A stretch of DNA of 64,000 nucleotides from Paenibacillus radicis (ex Gao et al. 2016) (GCF_014641555.1 NZ_BMHY01000001.1:1136163-1200162), one strand, 5' to 3'; positions 43,156-51,963 are shown, numbered from the stretch's first letter. The notes: generated by a model not told the origin, from the letters alone. Numbers and translations are program-made.

Positions 43156-43560
43156 ATGAATTTTGCTTCTGTACGCATCATTACCGACGACGTGGATCGT
43201 CTCGTCGAGTTCTATGAAAAAGTCTTGAATGTTTCAGCGGAGCGCCCTGCGCCCGTTTTTGCTGAACTCGTTGTGCCATCATGCACCCTGGCAATCGGCC
43301 ACTCCCAGACGGCGCAATTATTCGGAGCTGGTTCTGTTGTGGCGGCCAGTAATCACACTGTTATCATCGAGTTCCGCGTCGACAATGTCGAAGCCGAATA
43401 CGTTCGCTTGAAGTCATTTGTGGATGATTGGGTACAGGAGCCGACCACGATGCCGTGGGGAAACCGTTCTTTGCTTTTCCGCGACCCCGACGGTAACCTC
43501 GTTAACTTCTTTGAGCCGGTGACCGAGGAAGCGATCAAGCGCTTCAGCGGTAGGCTATGA
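43156..43560 (+). CDS. VOC/glyoxalase-superfamily protein
   Basis: Protein of 134 residues with two beta-alpha-beta-beta-beta units: FASVRIITDDVDRLVEFYEKVL at the start and SLLFRDPDGNLVNFFEPVT at the end, the standard glyoxalase/bleomycin-resistance/dioxygenase pattern. Codon use is GC-richer than its neighbours. ATG follows GAAAGGATG. The palindromic operator just upstream suggests ligand-controlled expression. Substrate not assignable. Confidence 0.88.
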   Translation: MNFASVRIITDDVDRLVEFYEKVLNVSAERPAPVFAELVVPSCTLAIGHSQTAQLFGAGSVVAASNHTVIIEFRVDNVEAEYVRLKSFVDDWVQEPTTMPWGNRSLLFRDPDGNLVNFFEPVTEEAIKRFSGRL

Positions 43561-43690
43561 CGGATAGTTAAGTGAGTTTGAACCTGTTAGAACGTCAGTG
43601 GTTTGCAGGGAAATGATCTCTCCTAAATGTCTTTACAGATTGGGGATTCGTGGTAATATTAACTTCATTATTGAAAGGAGGCGTTCTCTT

Positions 43691-43750
43691 ATGAAAAGAA
43701 ACATTATAAAAAGTAGGGCGCAATTTAATAAGGGGAAAGCGTATATGTAG
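43691..43750 (+). CDS. Very short ORF (possible truncated gene or leader)
   Basis: ATG after a strong AAAGGAGG site, coding KRNIIKSRAQFNKGKAYM (18 residues after Met is counted as part of a 19-codon frame) and a stop. It lies 44 bp before the kinase-like gene. Either the head of a lost gene or a translated leader. Not recognised. Confidence 0.3.
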   Translation: MKRNIIKSRAQFNKGKAYM

Positions 43751-43793
43751 CCCTGTAAACTACGTAATTCCCCAGAATTCGAGAGGGAATTGA

Positions 43794-44678
43794 ATGGATC
43801 ATCTATCTTCTAAAACAGTTGTTTTTTCTTTCAATGATGTTATTTTTCAACTTCAAGAACACCATGATTTTGAATGGTTACGGTCTCTTGGCAATGTGTT
43901 CTGTGTATTTGACCAACAAGACTCAGGTAATATCTGTTTTGGAATTGAGAAGGATGGTAAGAAAAGATTCGTTAAATATGCAGGAGCCAGACCGTTGGAG
44001 TTTTCGGGAAATCCTCAAGATGCCGTGTCGCGGCTGTCTGATGCAGTTTCATTGTACCTAGCCTTAAATCACTCGCACCTTATTCTAATGATTGATCATT
44101 TCCGAACCGATAGCGGATACGCAGTAATTTTTGAATGGTTCGAAGGTGAGTGTCTGCATTCACATTGGAACTTTGCAGAAGCACCAAAGCACACTCACCC
44201 TGATTCACCGTTCTACAAATACAAACAAATGCCAATTGAAAAACGATTGAAATCCCTAGATGCTATTTTTTCTTTTCATGCCTACGTTGAATCAAAAGGC
44301 TATGTTGCAGTAGATTTCTACGACGGAAGTATTCTTTACGATTTTGCTAACCATGTGACGAAAATATGTGACATCGATTTTTACCGAAAAACACCCGCTG
44401 TAAATGATATAGGGGAAAAATTCTGGGGGGCGAAAAGATCAAAAGCGCCTGAAGAGTTCGAGCTAGGTGCTCAGATTGACTCAAAAACCAACGTTTTCAC
44501 AATGGGTGCAATCGCATTTGGTTTGTTGGGTGGAGAAATGGATCACTCATTCTCTAAATGGGAAGCAGGGAAACTGCTCTACGAGGTAGCTTTACGAGCA
44601 GTTAGTGAAGATCGTGAATTGAGATACGAAAACGTTAACACATTCAAATCTTTTTGGGATGAAGCAAAAGATTTTTAG
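43794..44678 (+). CDS. Atypical protein-kinase-like protein
   Basis: Protein of 294 residues with a degenerate Hanks-kinase fold: VIFEWFEGECLHSHW resembles the hinge, GYVAVDFYDGSILYDF the catalytic loop, KICDIDFYRK the DFG region, and RSKAPEEFELGAQIDSKTNVFTMGAIAFGLLGG the APE motif and helix F. The loop base Asp is present, the usual Asn is Ser, and DFG reads DID. The nucleotide loop is not obvious. It may be a weak kinase or a pseudokinase. Single gene, ends at a GGGCCATCC hairpin. Confidence 0.75.
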   Translation: MDHLSSKTVVFSFNDVIFQLQEHHDFEWLRSLGNVFCVFDQQDSGNICFGIEKDGKKRFVKYAGARPLEFSGNPQDAVSRLSDAVSLYLALNHSHLILMIDHFRTDSGYAVIFEWFEGECLHSHWNFAEAPKHTHPDSPFYKYKQMPIEKRLKSLDAIFSFHAYVESKGYVAVDFYDGSILYDFANHVTKICDIDFYRKTPAVNDIGEKFWGAKRSKAPEEFELGAQIDSKTNVFTMGAIAFGLLGGEMDHSFSKWEAGKLLYEVALRAVSEDRELRYENVNTFKSFWDEAKDF

Positions 44679-44706
44679 ACACATTAAGAAACTCGTACAC
44701 AGTAAC

Positions 44707-44730
44707 GGGCCATCCTGCAAAGGATGGCCC
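44707..44730. terminator. Hairpin between convergent genes
   Basis: Perfect 9-bp GGGCCATCC / GGATGGCCC stem between the kinase-like gene and the FAD oxidase; weak T tracts on both sides. Confidence 0.65.
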
Positions 44731-44747
44731 TAAAACTTGCTGTTTTC

Positions 44748-45797
44748 TTAGTAGTCTTTAAACCGGGAGAGCCGGCAAGGGTCTAATTCATTTCTTAAAT
44801 CCCGATGGATCATTTCACTTGCAGCCAGACGCGCAATCAACGGTGACAGTGTAATCGCAGAATGCATCACTGCTAGATAAAGTCCCTTCATATGATCATG
44901 GAAGCCCACAATCGGGTAGCCGTCTTCAGGCATTGGTCTTAACCCGACCTTGATGCTTTCCAGTTCTAATTGATTCCCTCCTTTCAGACTGCGACGCAAC
45001 GTCTCGAACGCTCGCTTTCCGACTGTCGCTGGTCCGTTTTCCTCCGATTCGTCAATATAATCTTCCGCTGCCAGAAGCGTATGCTCCGTCGGTTGACGCG
45101 CTTCAAACTGCGCATTGGAGATTAATGTGCGTATCAGTTTATTTGCAGTTTTCATTCGAATCAGAATGGAAGGCGATGGCTCCACTGGAACGGGAAAACC
45201 TAACGGGTTGCAAAGTCTGGGTACACCCATACCTGCAGCTAGTACCACGATATCCGACTCCACAAAACCTTTGGATGTATGAACACCGACCAAGCGGGAA
45301 TCTTCCTGCTGCAGTTGTGTAACATTGGTATCGAACTGAACCTTTGCTCCGTATTCCTGTGCTTTGCTCAATAACAATTCCGTTAACGCTATCGGGTCAA
45401 CCGCACCTTCCTCACTGGCAAATATCGCTTCATTCGGATAGTCCTGCAGATTCGGTTCCATTTCCTCGATCTGCTGTCTGTTTAATTTTTGTAAGCGGTG
45501 CGGTTCTCTTAGTGCAGGATCACCCCAAGTCAGCGCTCCGTGCCATTGAATAAACAGTTCGGGCAGCTCTTGCTGAAGCACATGATATTCTTCCACAGCA
45601 GCATCATACAAATGCCAGTATTCGGGGGCCACACTATGCGTTGTATGGATCCAAGCGAATGATTTTTCCGTGACTTCAAGCGCCGAGGCGGGGTGTCGTT
45701 CAATAACGGTTACTTCTTGATTTTGTTTGGCCAGCTGATAAGCTATGGAAGCCCCGACAATCCCTGCGCCAATAATTACGATCTTTTGTTTTCTCAA
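44748..45797 (-). CDS. FAD-dependent amino acid oxidase (DadA/glycine oxidase type)
   Basis: Flavoprotein of 349 residues. The Rossmann FAD motif IVIIGAGIVGASIAYQLAKQ is at the N-terminus, the second glycine motif VVLAAGMG in the middle, and GLRPMPEDGYPIVGF with the helix HMKGLYLAVMHSAITLSPLIARLAASE at the C-terminus, all typical of the DAO/glycine-oxidase family. Oxidises a D-amino acid or sarcosine-like amine to imine and H2O2; the exact substrate is unknown. Single-gene unit. Confidence 0.9.
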   Translation of the reverse strand: MRKQKIVIIGAGIVGASIAYQLAKQNQEVTVIERHPASALEVTEKSFAWIHTTHSVAPEYWHLYDAAVEEYHVLQQELPELFIQWHGALTWGDPALREPHRLQKLNRQQIEEMEPNLQDYPNEAIFASEEGAVDPIALTELLLSKAQEYGAKVQFDTNVTQLQQEDSRLVGVHTSKGFVESDIVVLAAGMGVPRLCNPLGFPVPVEPSPSILIRMKTANKLIRTLISNAQFEARQPTEHTLLAAEDYIDESEENGPATVGKRAFETLRRSLKGGNQLELESIKVGLRPMPEDGYPIVGFHDHMKGLYLAVMHSAITLSPLIARLAASEMIHRDLRNELDPCRLSRFKDY

Positions 45798-45915
45798 TGA
45801 TTACTCCCCCTGTCCATTTTATTGTAACATGGACCTCATGATAATCCTCTGACCTAAAGATTAAGAAGGAGTTGGTGGAAACACTATAGAATTTACATGA
45901 AGTATGATTAATGAA

Positions 45916-45932
45916 GTGAATTGCCAATTCAC
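45916..45932 (+). promoter_or_regulatory. Palindrome GTGAATTG-C-CAATTCAC
   Basis: Perfect 8-bp arms around one base, 5 bp before the GGAGG of a 16-codon mini-ORF; could be an operator in the 335-bp gap between the oxidase and the CD3324-like gene. Confidence 0.4.
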
Positions 45933-45949
45933 AAATTGGAGGTTATAAA

Positions 45950-46000
45950 TTGAGCAAAAATGCCGCAAATGAAAAGCTCCACGCAAAGTCTATATTATAA
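45950..46000 (+). CDS. 16-codon leader-type ORF with attenuator-like hairpin
   Basis: TTG start 7 bases after GGAGG, coding SKNAANEKLHAKSIL. Its last third overlaps GCTCCACGCAAA (45976-45987), which pairs with TTTGTGTGGAGC (46013-46024) in a 12-bp hairpin with one GU pair, and A-rich sequence follows. Translation would open the hairpin. May be a leader peptide or a truncated gene; not recognised. Confidence 0.35.
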   Translation: MSKNAANEKLHAKSIL

Positions 46001-46131
46001 CTATGGCGGTTGTTTGTGTGGAGCAAAATAAAATAATCGCCTATTTTCTTTCTAGCTTGTAGGGGGAAGCAGTTTATAGTATAGGTTTTGCTACCTTAAA
46101 ATTTATTCGAATTTTAAGGAGTAGATCTACT

Positions 46132-46401
46132 TTGAAATATATAAGTGCTGAAACTATACTCCCAGAAGACTTGCTAAAAGAAATACAAAAGTATGTGCAA
46201 GGTCGAATGGTTTACATCCCTAACTCAGCAGGGTCACGTAAAAAGTGGGGCGAAAAATCAGGGAATAGAGAATACTTGAGGGTTAGAAACGGTCAAATCC
46301 GTCAAAAATTTGATGAGGGTTTATCAATTGAACAGTTGTCCGAATTATTCAGCCTCTCGCCCGAGAGTATCAAAAAAATTGTTTACTCAAAAAAATACTA
46401 G
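46132..46401 (+). CDS. CD3324-family / Mor-like DNA-binding protein
   Basis: Protein of 89 residues. N-terminal ILPEDLLKEIQKYVQGRMVYIPN is followed by KWGEKSGNREYLRVRNGQIRQKFDEGLSIEQLSELFSLSPESIKKIVYSKKY, a helix-turn-helix as in Mor-type activators and the CD3324 family. TTG start 10 bases after AAGGAG. Probably a small transcription regulator; target unknown. It ends at a strong terminator. Confidence 0.8.
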   Translation: MKYISAETILPEDLLKEIQKYVQGRMVYIPNSAGSRKKWGEKSGNREYLRVRNGQIRQKFDEGLSIEQLSELFSLSPESIKKIVYSKKY

Positions 46402-46406
46402 ATCAC

Positions 46407-46442
46407 AAGGTTTGTCGGGATGTCTCCGATAAGCCTTTTTTT
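46407..46442 (+). terminator. Terminator of the CD3324-like gene
   Basis: AAGGTTTGTCGG pairs with CCGATAAGCCTT (12 bp with GU), followed by seven T residues. Confidence 0.9.
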
Positions 46443-46559
46443 ATGTGCAAAATGAGTAGTAAATGTTCTTTATATATCATAATTAGAAGCGAATTTTATA
46501 ATTAGGTTCATAGATAGGATTTAAAAAACTGACCAGACCATAGAAAGCAGGGGTTCAAT

Positions 46560-48020
46560 TTGGAAGGTATCTTTGATTTAAATAATTTTAATAGCGAGGA
46601 AGCAACGATACTAGAGTTACAGGCTGCATTAGATAGTGGAGAAGTTACCTCACGGGAGCTAGTAATGTATTACGTGTATCGTATTGCCATGTTGGACCAG
46701 AGCGGACCCATGATAAACTCGATTCTGGAAATTAATCCAGACGCGATTTTTATCGCGGAAGCATTGGACCAAGAAAGAAAATTAACGAGTGCAAGAGGCC
46801 CTCTTCACGGCGTACCTGTGTTATTGAAGGGGAATATAGAAACAAAGGATAAAATGCATACAAGCGCAGGAGCATTAGCCTTGGAACACCACGTAAGTTC
46901 AAGTGATGCTTTCCTTGTCCAGCAACTAAGGAATTCTGGTGCTATTATCCTTGGAAAAACAAATATGACAGAATGGGCAAATGGAATGTCATCATCCATG
47001 TGGGCGGGATATAGCTCGATAGGGGGACTAACTAAAAATCCATACGGGGATCATTTTCCCGGTGGATCAAGTACGGGATCTGCCGCATCCGTCGCTGCGA
47101 ATTTTACTACTGTCGCAGTGGGGACGGAGACCTCTGCCTCTATTTTAAGCCCCGCAGTGCAGAATGCTATTGTTGGTATTAAACCAACCGTAGGTTTGAT
47201 AAGTCGGTCAGGAATCATTCCGTGGAGCTATTCTCAGGATACAGCTGGACCTATGGCAAGGACTGTGACCGACGCAGCTATCTTATTAAGTGCTCTTGTA
47301 GGAAGAGACGAGAGCGACCCTGCTACGTGGAAGAATGAACATTCTAATTTTGATTATGCAGCATCCCTGGATAAAGACGGATTACGTAATGCAACCATAG
47401 GAGTTTTCAGAAGCGCGCCTCAAGAGAAATACCGTGACTTTGGTGAATATGATGATAAATTATTTAACGGTGCTGTGGCCATTCTTAAGGAATCTGGAGC
47501 AAAAGTAATAGATAATATTGAGATCCCATCGTTCAATAGAGAGTGGGGATATAATAAAATAAGCCACGAATTTGCTTATTCCGTTGAACACTATTTGCAA
47601 AGTCTCCCTGCACATCTTCCTGTTCATAATCTTAAGGAATTGATCAAATGGAACGAACAGAATGCAGAAAAGGCTTTAAAATATGGACAAGATTTATTGG
47701 AATACCGATCACAACCATTAAAGAGTCAAAAATACACATTAGAGTCTATTACTGATTTGTACTATTCACAAAATATGGGTATCGATTATACTTTGAAAAA
47801 ATATGGATTAGATGCAATTCTATTCCCCTCTTATGTGGGTGCTGATCTAAGCGCTAAAGCTGGATATCCGTCGATAGCAGTGCCCGCGGGCTTCCAAGAG
47901 AATGGCAGAGCATTCGGAATTACATTTGCAGGAACAGCATTTAGTGAATCGACGCTTATTCGAATTGCATTTTCATTCGAACAAAAAACGAAACACAGAA
48001 AAATGCCGAATCTTTTATAG
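46560..48020 (+). CDS. Amidase-signature-family hydrolase
   Basis: Protein of 486 residues of the amidase signature family. The Ser-cis-Ser-Lys triad is in place: Lys90 in HGVPVLLKGN, cis-Ser171 in PGGSSTGSAAS, and nucleophile Ser194 in TETSASILSPA. TAGPMARTVTDAAILLSALVG is also typical. No signal peptide. TTG start after AGCAGGGG. It hydrolyses an amide of unknown identity; it is not GatA, which would come with gatC and gatB. Confidence 0.92.
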   Translation: MEGIFDLNNFNSEEATILELQAALDSGEVTSRELVMYYVYRIAMLDQSGPMINSILEINPDAIFIAEALDQERKLTSARGPLHGVPVLLKGNIETKDKMHTSAGALALEHHVSSSDAFLVQQLRNSGAIILGKTNMTEWANGMSSSMWAGYSSIGGLTKNPYGDHFPGGSSTGSAASVAANFTTVAVGTETSASILSPAVQNAIVGIKPTVGLISRSGIIPWSYSQDTAGPMARTVTDAAILLSALVGRDESDPATWKNEHSNFDYAASLDKDGLRNATIGVFRSAPQEKYRDFGEYDDKLFNGAVAILKESGAKVIDNIEIPSFNREWGYNKISHEFAYSVEHYLQSLPAHLPVHNLKELIKWNEQNAEKALKYGQDLLEYRSQPLKSQKYTLESITDLYYSQNMGIDYTLKKYGLDAILFPSYVGADLSAKAGYPSIAVPAGFQENGRAFGITFAGTAFSESTLIRIAFSFEQKTKHRKMPNLL

Positions 48021-48235
48021 TTGAATAACTTCCTAAATAGCAGCTGGATTTCCTGATCCAATCCGATAGTTGGAGTGATTGGATTAGCTGCGAGGAGAAT
48101 CAGGCGATGGAAGCTAGAGAAGTTAGACTAACCGTTTTTAGAAATACTACAATACAGATACCACAACAATAACAATAAAGAGTGCGAGCTCTTTTGGAAC
48201 ATTTTTACCCATCCCCGGCTGCAAAGTCTCTTTTA

Positions 48236-48856
48236 TTAGAGCTTTCTGGCCACAATGAAATATTCCTGAGAGCATTTCTTCAAATAATCCGCTTCAACAA
48301 TTGAGAAATTTCCTTTCTCAATTGTATCGATTAAATGGGGGATTTTAAAAGATTTTATGCTGGGCATTACGCCGATTTTGCCTGCAAAATGCAGGAAGCG
48401 TCCTAGAACTTTCTTTTCTCCTACACAGGGGGTTGCAGAAATGAATAATGCTCCTGGTTTTAACAGTTCGTTTATTCTTTGCAGAACAATATGTTCATCT
48501 TCCAATAGATGCAGAACATGAAAGGCCAAGATGACGTCAAATGATCCTTTTGTAAACCTTTCATCGAAAATGAGCGCATGAGCGTAATTTATATTTGTGA
48601 GATTACGTTCATTGGCCTTTTTTTCGGCAATTGCGATCATATTAGAAGAGATATCAATGGCATGAATTGTTTTGACATCTGAGGCAATTTCATTGGCGAT
48701 TAACCCCGTTCCACAGCCGTAATCCAGCAGCATGTCGTTTATGTTCAGATGCGATGACGTTCGTTGTATGAGCTGGAGATAGGTATCTTGATCCGTCTGC
48801 TCCATTTGATCATATTGACTTGCAGTTTTGTCCCAAAACCGTTCTGATTTATTCAT
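48236..48856 (-). CDS. Class I SAM-dependent methyltransferase
   Basis: Protein of 206 residues: FWDKTASQYDQM start, SAM motif I LLDYGCGTGLIANEIA, motif II DVILAFHVLHLLEDE, and LLKPGALFISATPC. Looks like a small-molecule (UbiE/ArsM-type) methyltransferase. The ATG is preceded by AAAAGAGGTG on the minus strand. It diverges from the 23S rRNA methyltransferase unit. Confidence 0.88.
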   Translation of the reverse strand: MNKSERFWDKTASQYDQMEQTDQDTYLQLIQRTSSHLNINDMLLDYGCGTGLIANEIASDVKTIHAIDISSNMIAIAEKKANERNLTNINYAHALIFDERFTKGSFDVILAFHVLHLLEDEHIVLQRINELLKPGALFISATPCVGEKKVLGRFLHFAGKIGVMPSIKSFKIPHLIDTIEKGNFSIVEADYLKKCSQEYFIVARKL

Positions 48857-48884
48857 GACCGTTACACCTCTTTTAAGAGTATTT

Positions 48885-48912
48885 TTGCTGATCGCTCATA
48901 TTTTGTTATACT
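48885..48912 (+). promoter_or_regulatory. Promoter of the rRNA methyltransferase leader
   Basis: TTGCTG (48885-48890), 16-bp spacer, TATACT (48907-48912). It gives a leader of about 185 nt before the methyltransferase start. Confidence 0.55.
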
Positions 48913-48965
48913 GACAGATGGTGTATACCGCCCCTCTTACTAATTGTTAATAGGAGATGTTATTC

Positions 48966-48995
48966 GTGATCATCAAATTCATTCGTTTACGTTAA
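48966..48995 (+). CDS. Leader peptide MIIKFIRLR
   Basis: GTG start 9 bases after AGGAG, nine residues, stop. It ends in Arg-Leu-Arg, the +x+ motif at which macrolide-bound ribosomes stall in Erm leader peptides such as ErmDL. An in-frame ATG at 48957 would extend it by three residues but overlaps the ribosome site. A 7-bp hairpin (TTCATTT/AAATGAA, 49067-49088) lies directly before the methyltransferase ribosome site. Inducible expression is inference. Confidence 0.55.
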   Translation: MIIKFIRLR

Positions 48996-49103
48996 TGGAA
49001 GGTACAGATTAATTATACTCTCGTCATTTTTTTAACGATGACTTGGGTTTATTTAACTGTGCCTTTTTCATTTACTAAAACAAATGAATGAGGTGTTTTT
49101 ATT

Positions 49104-50009
49104 TTGTCTGAAAACAATTCCAAAATTACAATCGCACGTCTTCTCTCTGAGTATGAAGACATTTTTATATGCCCAATCTGTTCAAATCCAGTTGAGGTAG
49201 TAAATTTAAGAAGTCTAATTTGTTCCAATCGTCATTGTTTTGATCTATCTAAGCGGGGATATATTAACTTATTGTCACATCCTCTTCAAACAAAATACGA
49301 TAAAAAACTGTTTGAATCTCGAAAAGTGATTAGTCAAAGCGGCTTTTTTTCTCCATTGATTACCCGGATTAGTGAGAACATGTTAGAAGAGCTGAAGCCA
49401 GAAAGTAAATTAATAAAATTATTAGATGCTGGATGCGGTGAAGGTTCACATTTGGCGGATATACAGCAAAGGATAATTGAACAGGCGCAATGTGATTCGT
49501 TGGGGGTAGGTGTAGATATTTCTAAAGAAGGAATCAATATTGCCTCAAAGGGGCCTTCCAGAACAATCTGGTGCGTAGCGGATCTCGCAAATTGTCCATT
49601 TGCTGATAAACAATTCAATTTCATATTAAATATATTATCGCCATCCAACTATTCAGAATTCCATAGAATGCTTGCGGATGATGGAATGGTTATAAAGGTT
49701 ATCCCCGGAAGTAATTACCTGCAAGAGTTAAGAGCGATATTTTATAAGCAAACAGATAAATCGGAACATTCAAATGAAAATACAGTAGAGCTTTTCAATC
49801 GTAATTTTGATCTTGTTGCCATCCAGCATGTTCAGTACGGTGTAACAATGGAAAATAAGTATATTGAACATTTGGTCCGTATGACCCCTTTGTCTTGGGG
49901 AGCATCGGAAGAACTTATACAGCAAGTTCTCGGTAACGATAAGTTAGAAGTCACGTTTGACTTTACCGTCTTGCTGGGGAAGAAGATGAATGCCCATAGA
50001 ACCAATTAA
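49104..50009 (+). CDS. 23S rRNA (guanine-N1)-methyltransferase, RlmA/TlrB-like
   Basis: Protein of 301 residues. The N-terminal zinc finger CPICSNPVE...CSNRHCFDLSKRGYINLL is the RlmA/TlrB/MyrA hallmark; the SAM-binding motif is LLDAGCGEGSHLADI, and the typical FNFILNILSPSNYSEFHRML follows. RlmA-I methylates G745; the Gram-positive TlrB/RlmA-II type methylates G748 in 23S rRNA and affects tylosin-class macrolides. TTG start 8 bases after GAGGTG. Its Erm-like leader supports a resistance role. A GATCC/GGATC hairpin (50047-50074) follows the gene. Confidence 0.88.
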   Translation: MSENNSKITIARLLSEYEDIFICPICSNPVEVVNLRSLICSNRHCFDLSKRGYINLLSHPLQTKYDKKLFESRKVISQSGFFSPLITRISENMLEELKPESKLIKLLDAGCGEGSHLADIQQRIIEQAQCDSLGVGVDISKEGINIASKGPSRTIWCVADLANCPFADKQFNFILNILSPSNYSEFHRMLADDGMVIKVIPGSNYLQELRAIFYKQTDKSEHSNENTVELFNRNFDLVAIQHVQYGVTMENKYIEHLVRMTPLSWGASEELIQQVLGNDKLEVTFDFTVLLGKKMNAHRTN

Positions 50010-50219
50010 TTAGAAACTTATGATCAAAGAAGTGTGTGATAGAACGATCCGCTTTGCATAACCTTGGTGGATCGTTTACTCACACAATCGATTTGAACAT
50101 ATGCTCGTACTAATTTTTGAAGATTGTGGAATTTTTTTAATTCTTTTATTAAATATTATGTTACTATAAAATTGCTTCAGTTAGTAGAATATGAAATATA
50201 GGAGTTGGCAGTTCAAATC

Positions 50220-51401
50220 ATGATCCGATCATTGCAAAAAACCATGTTAATTGTATGTTTGTTGCTATTATTACCTCAATCAGTATTTGTAGAATCAAAT
50301 CATCCAGCTAGGGCTGCTTCCTCCGACAGTACGTCCTCGAAAGTGGTATTTCCGATCGCGTTCAAGCGAGCCACGGGCGACAGTATTATATCTACGGCAG
50401 CAGATGAGAAGGGCACCATCCTTATTGTGACGAATAAGTTTCTTAATATTACGCATGATTATGGGAAGACTTGGGTATCTCATTCCCTCCCGTCATCCGG
50501 CATGTATGCGGTCCGCTATTTGAAAGGGAAATTCTATCTATCCACCATGCATGTCGACCAGCAGTACTCGGTGATTCGTATCTATGTATCGAGCAATGGC
50601 GGTGACGAGTGGACGAAGATGACGCTAGAAGCCAAGAGCGGTGGACCAATCACGATTGGCAATCTGCAATATTTGAAAGGCAGCTATATTCTGCTAGGCA
50701 AGCAGATGCTCAATGAACGTACACCAGTTTTTACGTCCACGGACGGCATAACTTGGACAGAGTTGGGCTCCATGCCGTTCGGCATTGAATTTCTGACCTG
50801 GAATGGGATTCGTTATACGGCCTATGGTGCGGGGTATCAATTGTCTCCGCGGGACAAAGGTCAGAAGCTAGCCCGTAATCAATTCAAACTGAAAAATGGA
50901 AATTGGGCCGAGCTTATCATATTTACTTCTAACGATCTGCGTGAATGGACGATGCAATCCGGTGCGATCAAGAAAAACTTTTATTATGATTCAATGTATG
51001 TCAATAACAAACCGATTCCTATTTACTACTACGAGGAAGAGCAGCCGGTTACGAATGGAACGATCTCCTTATTTGATTCCTACGGGAATACGTTGAAATC
51101 AACCAACGGCATTACGTTCACGATGGCTAGCCGTCACGATCTGTTCCCAACGAATGATTATCGCTCACCGATGTATAAGGTTGGCAAGCAGTACATGATT
51201 TTCACCCAGTATTGGTATGCCTCTGGTGTTATGCGTTTAAATGTACTGACTTCCACGGACAAGGTGAAGTGGAAAACGACTAAGCTGAGCCGCAATACCG
51301 ATAATATGTACGTCTCACAAGCGGGAAGCATGCTGCTTGGTATCGCTGATAAGCGTGTTGTGCTATCGAGCAACGGCATTGACTGGAAGGTCATTCGATA
51401 A
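50220..51401 (+). CDS. Secreted BNR/sialidase-like beta-propeller protein
   Basis: Exported protein of 393 residues. A signal peptide (IVCLLLLLPQSVFVE) precedes a repeat-rich beta domain. It contains BNR-like units S-x-D-x-G-x-x-W: ITHDYGKTWVSHS, VSSNGGDEWTKM, FTSTDGITWTELG, LTSTDKVKWKTTKL, LSSNGIDWKVI. That suggests a beta-propeller, as in sialidase or YCF48-type proteins, without proof of enzyme activity. The ATG at 50220 is preferred; a TTG at 50205 would overlap AGGAG. Confidence 0.82.
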   Translation: MIRSLQKTMLIVCLLLLLPQSVFVESNHPARAASSDSTSSKVVFPIAFKRATGDSIISTAADEKGTILIVTNKFLNITHDYGKTWVSHSLPSSGMYAVRYLKGKFYLSTMHVDQQYSVIRIYVSSNGGDEWTKMTLEAKSGGPITIGNLQYLKGSYILLGKQMLNERTPVFTSTDGITWTELGSMPFGIEFLTWNGIRYTAYGAGYQLSPRDKGQKLARNQFKLKNGNWAELIIFTSNDLREWTMQSGAIKKNFYYDSMYVNNKPIPIYYYEEEQPVTNGTISLFDSYGNTLKSTNGITFTMASRHDLFPTNDYRSPMYKVGKQYMIFTQYWYASGVMRLNVLTSTDKVKWKTTKLSRNTDNMYVSQAGSMLLGIADKRVVLSSNGIDWKVIR

Positions 51402-51444
51402 GTTGTAGAGAGTTAGAGAGTTAGAAAAGAGCTGTAAATGAAGT

Positions 51445-51490
51445 GGCGATTGCATCCCTTATTCAATGAGGGAGCGATCGTCTTTTTTTT
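51445..51490 (+). terminator. Terminator of the beta-propeller gene
   Basis: GATTGC-A-TCCCT against AGGGA-GCGATC with a GU pair, followed by eight T residues. Confidence 0.85.
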
Positions 51491-51670
51491 GTGAAAAGGT
51501 CTCGCGGGGTGCAGCACTTAACAAACTTTAATCAAACGCTCTGCTTCAATTATACGGTTTGGCCCCGCTAAATGTGGTTTCTACTTTGGTCTCAGCACTC
51601 GACACATGTGTAGTGCTGAGTGTTGTTGGAGAGAAGTAATTGATATTAAGCCACATTTACCTATTTGTAA

Positions 51671-51848
51671 AAAGTCTTACTGCCTAAACTCAAGAGAATT
51701 CGGGCAGATAATATTGGAGAATATTATGATACAGTAATAAATTCTCAAGAATATTTTCCAGAATCAATATTTTATCAGTTTATCGGTCAACCGGACAATA
51801 TATTATAAAAAACTGGGTTTTCGAAGAATACTAAGGTTGAGTGTATAG
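51671..51848 (+). pseudogene. Decayed fragment, possibly acetyltransferase
   Basis: Forty-five codons without a start read PKLKRIRADNIGEYYDTVIN and SQEYFPESIFYQFIGQPDN before a stop; the next frame continues YYKKLGFRRILRL, a typical GNAT C-terminus. The two parts suggest one frameshifted gene end. Weak evidence. Confidence 0.4.
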
Positions 51849-51963
51849 CGACCTGATTAGATCACTCCGTTTGATGGAGTTGTTAATATTTAGCCGTAGC
51901 ACACAGCACTGATAGATTCATAACTTTATCCGTGATAACGATTCAGGCCATGTGGAGTCGGTC

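Noticed and set aside
43794..44678. Kinase component of a Mokosh type I system
   Set aside because: It is 8 kb from the helicase with unrelated genes between, is not fused to a helicase and looks catalytically altered.
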